DNA from: Burkholderia catarinensis
GTDB lineage: Bacteria; Pseudomonadota; Gammaproteobacteria; Burkholderiales; Burkholderiaceae
Assembly (NCBI RefSeq): GCF_001883705.2
Contig: NZ_MDEQ02000006.1
Location: forward strand, 124,001-188,000
Length of the DNA stretch: 64,000 nt
Direction of reading: 5' to 3'
Made by a program: the position numbers and the translations under genes
In this document: positions 16,685 through 25,561 of the stretch, piece by piece
How positions within the stretch are numbered: position 1 is the first letter of the stretch
How the letters are laid out: each line of letters starts with the position of its first letter
The notes under the pieces: generated by a model
What the model was told of the DNA's origin: nothing
Database searches by the model: none
The model's input: the letters and a program-made list of their open reading frames with translations, nothing else

Positions 16685-18169
16685 ATGAAGAATGACCTCG
16701 ACTCCGTCCCGCGCAAGCTCCGCCTCGATGCGCTCGCCACGCTGCTGCTGTCGCTCGCCGTCGCGCCCGCGTTCGCGCAAGCGCCATCGCCGGCCGCGGC
16801 CGAACCGGCGGCCGGCGCCAGCGACGCCGCCGCTCCCGCACAACAGGCCGCCGATGCTGCCGCGCCCGCCCCCACCGGCTTCTGGGAGCGCTCGAACCTG
16901 CTCGGCAACATGGGCGGCCTGCGCGACCTGCTCGGCGATCACGGCGTCACGCTGAGCCTGCAGGAAACCAGCGAGTACCTGTACAACACGTCCGGCGGCA
17001 CGAATCGCGGCGGCGCGTACCAGGGGCTCACGCAATTCGGTTTCAACGTCGACACGGGCAAGGCGATCGGCCTGCCGGGCGGCACGTTCAACGTGTCGGG
17101 GCTGCAGATTCACGGCACCAACCTCACGCAGCGCTATCTGCAGACGCTGCAGACCGCGACCGGCATCGAGGCGAATTCGACCACGCGCCTGTGGGAGCTC
17201 TGGTACCAGCAGGCGTTCCTCGACGGCAAGGCCGACGTGAAGGTCGGCCAGCAGAGCGTCGACCAGGAATTCATGGTGAGCCAGAACGCGGCGACCTTCA
17301 TGAACGCCACGTTCGGCTGGCCCGTGCTGCCGGCCACCGACCTGCCGGCAGGCGGCCCCGCGTATCCGCTGTCGTCGCTCGGCGTGCGGCTGCGCGTGCA
17401 GCCGGCCGACGCGTGGACCGCGATGGTCGGCGTGTTCGACGGCAACCCGGCCGGCCGCACCGACGGCGACGCGCAGCGACTGAACGCGCACGGCACCAAC
17501 TTCAACCTGCGCAGCGGCGCATTCGTGATCGGCGAAGTGCAGTACGCGCTGAACGCGCCGCCCGCCGATCCGAAGGCGCCGCAGCCGGCCGGCCTGCCGG
17601 GTACGTACAAGCTCGGCTTCTGGTATCAGTCGCAGCATGCGAACGACCCGCGCTTCGGCACCGACGGCCTGTCGCTCGCGAATCCGGCGAGCAACGGCAT
17701 GCCGGCCACCCATCGCGGCAACTACGGGTTCTATGCGGTCGCGGACCAGATGGTGTGGCGGTCGGCCGACAGCCCGCGCTCGGTCGGCGTGTTCGCGCGC
17801 GTGATGGGCGCGCCGGGCGATCGCAATCTCGTCGATTTCGCCGCCAATGCAGGCGTCACGCTGAAGGCGCCGTTCGCCGGACGCGACAACGACGTCGCGG
17901 GCCTCGCGGTCGGCTACACGAAGATCGGCTCGCATGCGCGTGGCCTCGACGGCGACACCGGCGCGTACACGACGCCCGGCTATCCGGTGCGCCGCGCGGA
18001 GACGGTCGTCGAGGCGACCTACCAGTACCAGGTCACGCCGTGGTGGCAATTGCAGGCCGACCTGCAGCACTTCTTCCGCCCGGGCGGCGGCATCCCGAAC
18101 CCGAACGCGGCGGGTGCGCGCATCGGCAACGAAACGGTGGTCGGCGTGCGCACGACGATCACGTTCTGA
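16685..18169 (+). CDS. OprB-family outer-membrane porin
   Basis: 494 aa. Signal peptide (about 1-31, ending APAFAQ), an Ala/Pro-rich linker (35-65), the short helical start GFWERSNLLGNMGGLRDLLG (68-87), and a beta-barrel made of alternating strands ending in a typical C-terminal Phe (TTITF). OprB-family porins are known mainly for sugar uptake, but OprB-like members can pass divalent metal. Here it diverges from an NRAMP-type transporter and is followed by trehalase, so either substrate class is possible. A strong terminator follows at 18188. Confidence 0.88.
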   Translation: MKNDLDSVPRKLRLDALATLLLSLAVAPAFAQAPSPAAAEPAAGASDAAAPAQQAADAAAPAPTGFWERSNLLGNMGGLRDLLGDHGVTLSLQETSEYLYNTSGGTNRGGAYQGLTQFGFNVDTGKAIGLPGGTFNVSGLQIHGTNLTQRYLQTLQTATGIEANSTTRLWELWYQQAFLDGKADVKVGQQSVDQEFMVSQNAATFMNATFGWPVLPATDLPAGGPAYPLSSLGVRLRVQPADAWTAMVGVFDGNPAGRTDGDAQRLNAHGTNFNLRSGAFVIGEVQYALNAPPADPKAPQPAGLPGTYKLGFWYQSQHANDPRFGTDGLSLANPASNGMPATHRGNYGFYAVADQMVWRSADSPRSVGVFARVMGAPGDRNLVDFAANAGVTLKAPFAGRDNDVAGLAVGYTKIGSHARGLDGDTGAYTTPGYPVRRAETVVEATYQYQVTPWWQLQADLQHFFRPGGGIPNPNAAGARIGNETVVGVRTTITF

Positions 18170-18187
18170 CGCAAGCCGCATACGAAA

Positions 18188-18233
18188 ACGGGCCGGACGG
18201 CCGCTCGCGCGACAGTCCGGCCCGTGCTTTTTC
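18188..18233 (+). terminator. Rho-independent terminator after the porin gene
   Basis: 11-bp perfect inverted repeat (ACGGGCCGGAC, 18188-18198, with its complement at 18215-18225), followed by GCTTTTTC. The stem could also stop the convergent trehalase transcript. Confidence 0.85.
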
Positions 18234-18265
18234 TTGCAGCGCGAGCGCGCGGCCCGCGCCGCGCG

Positions 18266-19981
18266 TCACTCGCCGTACAGCCCGAGCAGTTTCAGCGTGA
18301 CGCCGTTGGTCCAGCCGAAACCGTCCTGCAACGGATATTCGCCGCCACCGCCGCCGCCCGTGCCGGCGCCTTCGACCACGTACTTCTCGACGAGCTTGCC
18401 TTCGGTCGCATACACCTGCTTCACGTCGGACAGGAAACGCGTGCCGATGTCCTTCGCCAGCGCCGGTTCGCCATAGCGGCGCAGCCCGTCGATCGCGATC
18501 CACTGCAGCGGCGCCCAGCCGTTCGGCGCGTCCCACTGCTGGCCCGTGTTCTCGGTCGTCGTCGCGAGGCCGCCCGGCTGCAGCAGCGTCTTGCGCACCT
18601 CGCGCGCGGTCGCCTTCGCACGCTCGGGCCACGCGACACCCGCGAACAGCGGATACAGCGCGGCCGCCGTCACGCCGTCGCGCGGCTTGCGCAGTTGCCA
18701 GTCGTAGTCGCCGTAATAGCCGCGGCGGTTCCACAGATAGCGGTTGATCGCGGCCGCGCGCCGCGCCGCGCGCGCTGAAAAATCGGTCACGCATCCGATA
18801 TCGCGCGTGACCGTGCAGCCCTTCACGATCGTCGTCTCGAGATGGAACATCAGGCTATTCAGGTCGACCGGCACGATCGACGTCGTGCGGATCGTCGCGA
18901 GCGTCTTGCCGTCGCCGAACCAGCGCGAGCTGTAGTCCCAGCCGCTTTCGGCGCCCGCGCGCAGGTCGCGGTACACGTCGTTCGCCGGGCGGCCGGGCAC
19001 CGACTTCGCGGTCGTCACGTCCTCGAGATACGACTCGTCGCGCGGCGTATCGCTCGCGTCCCAGTAGCGGTTCAGCACCGCGCCGTCGGGCATCGCGACC
19101 ACGTGGCGCGTGGCCTGCCCGCGCGGCGTCGTGGTTTCGCCCTGCATCCAGTACGCATGCTCCTTGCGCAGTTCCGGCAGGTATTTCTGGTAGACCTTGT
19201 CGCCTTCCACCTGCGCGGCGAGCGTGACCATGTACGCGAAGAACGGCGGCTGCGAGCGGCTCGCGTAGTACGTGCGGTTGCCGTTCGGGATGTGCCCGAT
19301 CGTGTCGATCAGATGCGCGAAGTTGTCGAGCATGTCGTCGACGAGATCCTCGCGCCCCGACACCTGCAGCCCGAGCATCGTGAAATAGGTATCCCAGTAG
19401 TAGCCTTCGCGGAAGCGGCCGCCCGGCACGACATACGGCTTCGGCATCGCGATCAGCGAACCGTACGGCGGCACCGTCGTACTCGTGCGCGTGAGCTGCG
19501 GCCACAGCCAGTCGATATGCTGGCGCAGCGTCTGGTTCGGCGGCGGCGTCACGCCGCCTTCCGGTGGCGGCGTGAAGTGCTGGCCGACGAACGTCTTCAG
19601 CGAGAAGCCCGGCTGCGATTTCTGTTGCTGATACAACTGCAGGATCGTCGCGGGATCGGTATCGGGCGTCGCGTCGACGAAGGTCTTCTGGTCGGGATAG
19701 AGCTGCGCGGTCTGCACCGCGACGAACAGGTCGCCGTAGAGCTGGCTCGGCGGCGGCAGCAGCGTGCCTGACGCGGGGCCGGCAACCGCGGCCGCGGGTG
19801 GCGCGGCCGCCTGAACGGCGGCCTGGTTCGCGTTGTCCGCCTGTGCGGCGCAGCCGGCGACCGCGAGATACGCGACGACCAGTGCGGCGGCCCAGCGAAG
19901 ACGCGGCGCGGGCGGTGCGAGATGAGACGAGAGACGAACCGGGAAGCGAGATGCAATCGATGCGGCACGACGTGACGTCAT
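18266..19981 (-). CDS. treA: Periplasmic trehalase (GH37)
   Basis: 571 aa; hydrolyses alpha,alpha-trehalose to two glucose outside the inner membrane. The GH37 signature [14 protein letters not shown] is at about 185-198, the catalytic Asp is in [11 protein letters not shown] (Asp348), and the second signature [10 protein letters not shown] (about 480) and the Gly-rich [18 protein letters not shown] region follow. The N-terminus has a hydrophobic segment ending LAVAGC (Cys44), a lipobox, so it is probably a lipoprotein rather than free in the periplasm. ATG at 19981 has AAAGGAGG upstream. Confidence 0.95.
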   Translation of the reverse strand: MTSRRAASIASRFPVRLSSHLAPPAPRLRWAAALVVAYLAVAGCAAQADNANQAAVQAAAPPAAAVAGPASGTLLPPPSQLYGDLFVAVQTAQLYPDQKTFVDATPDTDPATILQLYQQQKSQPGFSLKTFVGQHFTPPPEGGVTPPPNQTLRQHIDWLWPQLTRTSTTVPPYGSLIAMPKPYVVPGGRFREGYYWDTYFTMLGLQVSGREDLVDDMLDNFAHLIDTIGHIPNGNRTYYASRSQPPFFAYMVTLAAQVEGDKVYQKYLPELRKEHAYWMQGETTTPRGQATRHVVAMPDGAVLNRYWDASDTPRDESYLEDVTTAKSVPGRPANDVYRDLRAGAESGWDYSSRWFGDGKTLATIRTTSIVPVDLNSLMFHLETTIVKGCTVTRDIGCVTDFSARAARRAAAINRYLWNRRGYYGDYDWQLRKPRDGVTAAALYPLFAGVAWPERAKATAREVRKTLLQPGGLATTTENTGQQWDAPNGWAPLQWIAIDGLRRYGEPALAKDIGTRFLSDVKQVYATEGKLVEKYVVEGAGTGGGGGGEYPLQDGFGWTNGVTLKLLGLYGE

Positions 19982-20290
19982 GGCGTGTCCCCTCCTTTCG
20001 ATGGTGAGTGGATCGGCACGAGGTCTCGTTCGCGCGCGCGCTCGTCTCGATGGTTTTCGATCGATGCGCGTCGTTGTGTCCGGAATGCGAGTGAGGTCCG
20101 ACTGTCGCATGAAACGCGCACCGCACGCAAGTTTCGCGGCCGCGACGGCACACCGCTGTCATGTGTCATGTCACGCATCGCAGCCGACGCGGCAGTCGTC
20201 TCTTCTTCCGCGCACGCAAACAGGAACGACTGTTGCAACATGCGGAACAACCGTTGTCGCACGTGACGCAACGACCACATTGTGGGCATA
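19982..20290. promoter_or_regulatory. Divergent region between trehalase and DHA2 exporter
   Basis: About 310 bp that must hold both promoters. For the exporter, GTGACG (20263-20268) and CATAAT (20287-20292) are separated by 18 bp. If this promoter is real, translation cannot start at 20291 and would begin at the ATG at 20318. No clear operator was seen. Confidence 0.35.
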
Positions 20291-21706
20291 ATGACGCCTT
20301 TACCGCGCGCCCAGCCCATGTCGCCCGTCTTTCTAGCACCGCTCATCGTTGCCTGTGCGTTGTTCATGGAAAGCGTCGACGCGAACATCATCGTCACCGC
20401 ATTGCCCGCGATGGCGAGGGACTTCGGGCACAACCCCGTCACACTGAACATTGCGATCACGGCCTACGTGGTCGGGCTCGGCGTGTTCATCCCGATCTGC
20501 GGCTGGCTCGCCGATCGCTTCAGCGCACGCTCCGTCTTCCGCACCGCGATCGGCATCTTCGTCGTCGGCTCGCTGATGTGCGCGGCCTCCAATTCGCTCG
20601 GCGTGCTCACGTTCGCGCGCTTCATACAGGGTGTCGGCGGCGCGATGATGGTGCCGGTCGGCCGCATCATCATCTTCCGCGCGGTGCCGCGCTCCGATCT
20701 CGTGCGCGCGATGAACTACCTCGCGATTCCCGCGCTGTTCGGGCCCACGGTCGGGCCGCTCGTCGGCGGCTTCATCACGACCTACCTGCACTGGCGGATG
20801 ATCTTCTTCATCAACGTGCCGATCGGCATCTACGGGATCTATCTCGCCAGCAAGCACATCGCGAACACGCACGAGCCCGATCCGGGCCCGCTCGACTGGT
20901 TCGGCTTCCTGCTGTCGGCCAGCGGCGCCGCGCTGCTGCTGATGGGCCTCACGCTGATCGACGGTGCGCTCACGTCGCGCTCGAACGCCATCGCCATGTG
21001 CGTGGCCGGCACCGTGATGCTCGCGCTGTACGTGCCGTACGCGCGCCGCAAGGAGCGCCCGGTGCTCGACCTCAGTTTCCTGAAGATCCCGACCTACCAC
21101 GCGAGCGTCGTCGGCGGGTCGCTGTTCCGCATCGGCCTCGGCGCGGTGCCGTTCCTGCTGCCGCTCGCGCTGCAGGAAGGGCTCGGCATGAGCGCGTTCC
21201 ATTCGGGGCTCATCACATGCGCGTCCGCGCTCGGCGGCGCGATGAGCCGCTCGACGGCCACGCATACGCTGCGCCGCTTCGGCTTTCGCACGGTGCTGAT
21301 CTACAACGCGGCATTCGCGGGCCTCGCGATCGCCGCGTACGGCGTGTTCCATCCCGGCATGCCGACCTGGGCGATCTGGCTGATCGTGCTCGTCGGCGGC
21401 ATCTTCCCCGCGCTGCAATTCACGAGCCTGAATTCGATGATCTACGCGGATATCTCGCCGCGCGACGCGGGCCGCGCGACGAGCCTCGGCAGCGTCGTGC
21501 AGCAGATGTCGCTCGGCCTCGGCGTGACGGTGGCCGGCCTCGTGCTGCATCTGTCGCACTGGCTGCAGGGCCATCAGACGATGGTGTGGTCGGATTTCTG
21601 GCCCGCGTTTCTCGTGGTCGGGCTGTGCTCGTTCGCGTCGATTCCGATCACGCGGCGGCTGCCGCCCGGCGCCGGCGACGAAGTCGCGCGCGGCAAGCGG
21701 CAGTAG
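20291..21706 (+). CDS. MFS transporter, DHA2 (EmrB/QacA-type) drug exporter
   Basis: 471 aa, 14 predicted helices. Motif A of the DHA2 family is seen as GWLADRFSARSVFRTA (about 64-79), with FARFIQGVGGAMMVPVGR as motif B and LFGPTVGPLVGGF as motif C, the antiporter signature. This predicts proton-driven efflux of a small molecule; the substrate is unknown. The ATG at 20291 is used; the alternative ATG at 20318 starts closer to helix 1 and fits a promoter whose -10 overlaps 20291. No strong ribosome site is present for either. Confidence 0.9.
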   Translation: MTPLPRAQPMSPVFLAPLIVACALFMESVDANIIVTALPAMARDFGHNPVTLNIAITAYVVGLGVFIPICGWLADRFSARSVFRTAIGIFVVGSLMCAASNSLGVLTFARFIQGVGGAMMVPVGRIIIFRAVPRSDLVRAMNYLAIPALFGPTVGPLVGGFITTYLHWRMIFFINVPIGIYGIYLASKHIANTHEPDPGPLDWFGFLLSASGAALLLMGLTLIDGALTSRSNAIAMCVAGTVMLALYVPYARRKERPVLDLSFLKIPTYHASVVGGSLFRIGLGAVPFLLPLALQEGLGMSAFHSGLITCASALGGAMSRSTATHTLRRFGFRTVLIYNAAFAGLAIAAYGVFHPGMPTWAIWLIVLVGGIFPALQFTSLNSMIYADISPRDAGRATSLGSVVQQMSLGLGVTVAGLVLHLSHWLQGHQTMVWSDFWPAFLVVGLCSFASIPITRRLPPGAGDEVARGKRQ

Positions 21707-21782
21707 GCAATAAGCAATAAGCAGACGAGCGGGAAAAGGCGGAGCGGGCGGAAGGAAAAGCGGCCCGCGACGCGAACCGGAA

Positions 21783-21955
21783 AAACAAAAAAATCAGCGG
21801 ACATCCACACGGGGCCGGTGCACAGCCGCATGGATGTCCGCTCAGGGCTCCGGGTCTCCCGATGGGGGTTGAGAATCCCGGATTCGCTTCCTGCGTGCCA
21901 TTGACATATGTGCGTCGGAAGCGGAATCGTTGCGCGCACTTGTCGTCGCGCCATG
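21783..21955 (-). ncRNA. Putative structured small RNA, about 170 nt
   Basis: On the minus strand the stretch can fold into three consecutive hairpins. The first pairs GATTCCGCTTCC with GGAAGCGAATC. The second is CCGGG..TCTC with GAGA..CCCGG. The third is a perfect 12-bp stem (21831-21842 with 21796-21807), followed by a run of seven T and then TTTTT after a G, i.e. a good intrinsic terminator. A TATAGT -10 lies at 21967-21962. No minus-strand protein gene follows, so this looks like a stand-alone RNA and not a leader. Not a family I recognise; it does not match 6S or tmRNA features. Confidence 0.55.
21788..21842 (-). terminator. Rho-independent terminator of the minus-strand RNA
   Basis: 12-bp perfect inverted repeat AGCGGACATCCA (and complement) with a 23-nt loop; T-rich run only on the minus-strand side. 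The stem may also serve the plus-strand exporter transcript, but no U-tract would follow there. Confidence 0.7.
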
Positions 21956-21961
21956 AACTGC

Positions 21962-21994
21962 ACTATAGGGAAACTTGCGAAACGCATCTGTCAA
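21962..21994 (-). promoter_or_regulatory. Promoter candidate for the minus-strand RNA
   Basis: TTGACA (21994-21989) and TATAGT (21967-21962). The two hexamers are good, but the spacing of 21 bp is longer than the 16-18 usual for sigma70, so either another -35 is used or the promoter needs an activator. Confidence 0.4.
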
Positions 21995-22080
21995 GCATTG
22001 TCAGACGCGTTGCATCGGCGCGTCGCACGCGCCCGCCGCTTTCGCGCTAAAGTGATCGCCGACCGCCACCCTCAGCCGCC

Positions 22081-23298
22081 ATGCCGATGCTTACGCTCTC
22101 GCCCGCCGCCGCCCGCGCGCTGCATCTCGCCGCGCAGGGCCTGCTGACGCCGCCGCGCCGCAAGGCGACCAAATCCGACGTACTCGATACGATCCGCCGG
22201 ATGGCGCAGTTGCAGATCGACACGATTCACGTCGTCGCGCGCAGCCCGTATCTGGTGCTGTTCAGCCGTCTCGGCGATTTCTCGCCGCAGTGGCTCGACG
22301 AACATCTCGCCGAGGCGCGCCTGTTCGAATACTGGTCGCACGAAGCCTGCTTCCTGCCCGTCGAGCAGTTCGGGCTGATGCGCTACAAGATGCTCGATCC
22401 GTCGGGGATGGGCTGGAAATACGCGGCCGAGTGGCATGAGCAGAATCGTCCCGACATCGAGCGGCTGCTCGCGCGGATTCGCGACGAGGGCCCCGTGCGG
22501 TCGGCCGATTTCGCGCGCGAGGATGGCGTGAAGGGCAACGGATGGTGGGATCGCAAGCCCGAGAAGCGGCACCTGGAGGTGCTGTTCACGACCGGCGACC
22601 TGATGGTGTCGGAACGCCGCAATTTCCAGCGCGTGTACGACGTGCGCGAGCGCGTGCTGCCCGGCTGGGACGACACGCGCGACCTGCCGCCGCGCGAGGC
22701 CGTGCTGCCCGCGCTGCTCGACTACACGTGCCGCGCGCTCGGCGTCGTGCGCGCGGACTGGGTGGCCGACTATTACCGGCTGCCGCGCCGTTCGTACCAC
22801 GCGGAACTGGAGCGGCTCGCGGACGCGGGCGACCTGGTTCCGGTGCAGATCGCCGGCTGGAACGAGCCGGCCTACGTGCATCGCTCGCTCGACGCGTTGC
22901 TGCCGGCCGCCGAAGCCGACACGCTGCGCTCGACGGTCACGACGCTGCTGTCGCCGTTCGATCCGGTCGTCTGGGACCGGCGGCGCGCATCGACGCTGTT
23001 CGGATTCGATTACACGATCGAGTGCTATACGCCCGGGCACAAGCGGCGCTACGGTTATTTCTGCCTGCCCGTGCTGCATCGCGGCCGGCTGGTCGGCCGC
23101 ATCGATGCGAAAGCGCATCGCGCGCTCGGCACGTTCGAACTGAAGGCCGTGCATGTCGAGCCGGGCGTGCGGTTCGGCACGGGGCTCGCGGCCGACGTCG
23201 CAAAGGCCGTGAAGAAACTCGCGGCGTGGCACGGCACGCCGGAGGTGACGGTCACGCACGCACCGCCGGCCCTCGTGCAGGCATTCGCGCGCACCTGA
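22081..23298 (+). CDS. YcaQ/AlkZ-type DNA glycosylase (HTH_42 family)
   Basis: 405 aa, the length of E. coli YcaQ. This family of stacked winged-helix domains (PF06224) removes bulky alkyl adducts and unhooks interstrand crosslinks. The catalytic QxD motif is seen as Gln45-Ile46-Asp47, in LQIDTIHVVARSPYLVLFSR, the YcaQ form rather than the QxQ form of AlkZ antibiotic self-resistance enzymes. The WSHEACFLP motif (about 86-94) is also conserved in the family. Single gene, start at ATG 22081. Confidence 0.9.
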   Translation: MPMLTLSPAAARALHLAAQGLLTPPRRKATKSDVLDTIRRMAQLQIDTIHVVARSPYLVLFSRLGDFSPQWLDEHLAEARLFEYWSHEACFLPVEQFGLMRYKMLDPSGMGWKYAAEWHEQNRPDIERLLARIRDEGPVRSADFAREDGVKGNGWWDRKPEKRHLEVLFTTGDLMVSERRNFQRVYDVRERVLPGWDDTRDLPPREAVLPALLDYTCRALGVVRADWVADYYRLPRRSYHAELERLADAGDLVPVQIAGWNEPAYVHRSLDALLPAAEADTLRSTVTTLLSPFDPVVWDRRRASTLFGFDYTIECYTPGHKRRYGYFCLPVLHRGRLVGRIDAKAHRALGTFELKAVHVEPGVRFGTGLAADVAKAVKKLAAWHGTPEVTVTHAPPALVQAFART

Positions 23299-23323
23299 CG
23301 GTCGCGTGCCGCCGGCATAGGGC

Positions 23324-23642
23324 CTAGGGCCTGTTCACGCTAATAACGGGCTTGCGCTGGCCCCCAGAAGGGCCGAGCGCAAGGAATACGACGAAGCGAA
23401 TACTCGACGTATTCGCGAGGAGTATGACGCGGCGATCGGCCCTTCTGGGGGCCAGCCCCACGAATGATTTTTTCCAAACAGGGGAACGTGCCTTTCCGCC
23501 CGCATTGCGGCGTCGTTCGTCGTTGCAATAGCTACGGCTATTGCGCCTCCTCTCTCCTTGCACGCGCCCCGAAGGAAGTCCCCTTGGGGGACGGGCGGAA
23601 AGGCACGTTCGCAAGCCCGTTATTAGCGTGAACAGGCCCTAG
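23324..23642. repeat. Nested palindromic intergenic element (MITE-like), 319 bp
   Basis: Perfect 33-bp terminal inverted repeats (23324-23356 and 23610-23642, outermost bases CTAG) enclose two further long palindromes: 19-bp arms at 23358-23376/23436-23454 and at 23484-23502/23592-23610. Each has a small hairpin inside (GCGAATAC-GTATTCGC, 23396-23416; GCAATAGC-GCTATTGC, 23525-23544). A tandem TAGGGCC pair sits at the left border (23318-23331). It has no transposase and no plausible gene. It looks like a non-autonomous mobile or REP/BIME-type element. Confidence 0.85.
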
Positions 23643-24400
23643 CCGAGCATGTGCATGCCGGCGTCGATATAGTGCGTGCCGCCCGTGATCGCCCGTGCGC
23701 CGTCGCCGGCAAGGAACGCGCAGAACGCGCCGACGTCGTCGATGTCCAGCGCGTGATGCAGCGGCGCCCGGCGCGCGGTATCGTCAAGCAGCCGGTCGAA
23801 GTCCGGCAGGCCCGACGCCGCGCGCGTCGGCAGCACGCCCGGCGAAATCGCGTTGACGCGAATGCCCGTGCCGCCGAGTTCGGCCGCCAGGTACCGCACG
23901 CTCGCTTCGAGCGCGGCCTTGACCGGCCCCATCACCCCATAGTTCGCGACGACCTGGTCCGCGCCGAGATAGCTCATCGCCATCAGGCTGCCGCCTCGCG
24001 TCATCAGCGGCTCGGCGAGCCTCGCCATCCGGATGAACGAATGGCACGAGGTATCCATCGCCAACGCGAAGCCTTCCGGCGAACTGTCGACCACGCGGCC
24101 GTGCAGATCGGCCCTCGGTGCATACGCCACCGAATGCAGCACGAAGTCGATCGCGCCCCATTGCACGGCGATCGCGTCGAATACCGCCGCCATCTGGTCG
24201 GGCCGCCCGACGTCGAGCGGCATCCGGATCGGCGCGTCGAGTTGCGCGAACAGCGGCTCGACGTGCGGCAAGGTCTTCTCCGACTGCCAGGTCACCGCGA
24301 GCGTCGCGCCCGCCCGGCAAAACGCACGCGCGCATCCCCACGCGATGCTCTGCTCGTTCGCGATGCCGACGACGAGCCCACGCTTGCGTCGCAACGTCAT
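23639..24400 (-). CDS. Enoyl-ACP reductase FabI-like (short-chain dehydrogenase)
   Basis: 253 aa. NAD(P)-binding start GLVVGIANEQSIAWGCARAF (8-27) and the FabI catalytic triad Tyr144, Tyr154 and Lys161 at exactly the E. coli FabI spacing (10 and 7 residues). FabI reduces enoyl-ACP in fatty acid synthesis; this is likely a second, specialised copy because it sits in a pta-ackA-PhaC operon. ATG at 24400 has AGGGG 7 nt upstream. The TAG stop is supplied by the terminal repeat of the adjacent palindromic element, so the last residues may be newly derived. Confidence 0.9.
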   Translation of the reverse strand: MTLRRKRGLVVGIANEQSIAWGCARAFCRAGATLAVTWQSEKTLPHVEPLFAQLDAPIRMPLDVGRPDQMAAVFDAIAVQWGAIDFVLHSVAYAPRADLHGRVVDSSPEGFALAMDTSCHSFIRMARLAEPLMTRGGSLMAMSYLGADQVVANYGVMGPVKAALEASVRYLAAELGGTGIRVNAISPGVLPTRAASGLPDFDRLLDDTARRAPLHHALDIDDVGAFCAFLAGDGARAITGGTHYIDAGMHMLG

Positions 24401-24428
24401 GTCGTTTCCCCTGTCGAGCCGCACCGGC

Positions 24429-25550
24429 CTACTGCTGCGCCGCGATCCACCGGGCGATGTCCGGCCACACCGTCGTCAGCGTGCGCGACCCCATGAACAG
24501 GCCGATATGGCCGCCCGGCACGAGCCGGCTCTCGATCCGCGACGCCGGCGTCCCGAGAAGGTCTCGCGCCCCGAACACCTGCTCCGGCGTCGTGATGTCG
24601 TCGGCCTCGCCGGCGAGCAGATACACCGGGCACGCGACGTCCTTCAGGTCGAGCGTGCGCCCGAGCGCGACGAACGTGCCCTTCGCAAGCCGGTTCTCCT
24701 TGAAGATCTGCGCGATCGCCTGCAGGTACCAGCGCCCCGGCAGGTCGATCGGGCTCTCGTACCAGTTCGCGAACACCTCGCGCTTGCGCAGGTATTCGGG
24801 ATCGTCGAGATGCTCGTACAGGTCGACGTGCTCGGTGAGATAGTGCTGGTCGGGATGCATGTTCTTCCAGCCGCGCAGCATGAAGCGCCCGCGCATCAGC
24901 CCGCCGCCCATCGCGACGAGTTCCTCGTAGAACGACGTCGGATACGTGTGCACCATCCGCTTGATCGGGCCGTCGCCCGCGTCGGTGTCGATCGGCGAGC
25001 CCGCCAGCACGAGGCTCGCGACCTTGTGCGGGAAACGCGCCGCATACATCGCGGACATCCAGCCGCCCTGACACAGCCCGACGAGATTCACGCGGCCGCC
25101 GAGCTCGTCGACGCACACATTCAGCTCGGCCAGATACTGGTCGATCTCGAGGTCCTTCATGTCCTCGGTGGCCGAGCGCCAGTCGGTCAGGTACAGACGC
25201 GTGAGGCCGTGCTCGCGCAGCGTCTGCATCAGGCTCTGCCCCGGCTGGTAGTCCGCGATCATCGCGCTGTGCCCCGCATACGGCGCATCGACGATCGTCG
25301 GCAGCCCGTGCGCCGGCGCGGCGGAATAATCGCGAAACGTCATCGTCCGCAACTCCAGCAACGGCCGGTTCGTCGATGCCAGCGCCGGATGCACCTCGAA
25401 ATGGAGCTTCTCCTCTTCCGCGAGGAAGCGCAGATTGCGCGCCGCGATCTCGGAGCCGGCCGCAAACATCGCCGTGGCGGCGGCCATCGGCCAGAAAATC
25501 GGCAGCGCGGGGGCGCTGGCGGCAGGGAAAGACGTGTCGCGTGCTGTCAT
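24429..25550 (-). CDS. PHA synthase-like alpha/beta hydrolase
   Basis: 373 aa. Lipase-like box GLCQGG with Cys160 as nucleophile, an Asp in GEADDITTP (about 318) and a His in VPGGHIG (about 348): the Cys-Asp-His triad and C-terminal pattern of PhaC polyhydroxyalkanoate synthases. The length matches class III PhaC (about 355 aa), but no PhaE subunit gene is present. It may polymerise or cleave hydroxyacyl thioesters. Encoded between ackA and the fabI-like gene in one operon, 28 bp before the latter. Confidence 0.8.
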   Translation of the reverse strand: MTARDTSFPAASAPALPIFWPMAAATAMFAAGSEIAARNLRFLAEEEKLHFEVHPALASTNRPLLELRTMTFRDYSAAPAHGLPTIVDAPYAGHSAMIADYQPGQSLMQTLREHGLTRLYLTDWRSATEDMKDLEIDQYLAELNVCVDELGGRVNLVGLCQGGWMSAMYAARFPHKVASLVLAGSPIDTDAGDGPIKRMVHTYPTSFYEELVAMGGGLMRGRFMLRGWKNMHPDQHYLTEHVDLYEHLDDPEYLRKREVFANWYESPIDLPGRWYLQAIAQIFKENRLAKGTFVALGRTLDLKDVACPVYLLAGEADDITTPEQVFGARDLLGTPASRIESRLVPGGHIGLFMGSRTLTTVWPDIARWIAAQQ

Positions 25551-25561
25551 CGAAGGTCTCG

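Noticed and set aside
23324..23614. Minus-strand frame of 96 codons inside the palindromic element
   Set aside because: It follows the inverted repeats and has no coding character; the element is better explained as non-coding.
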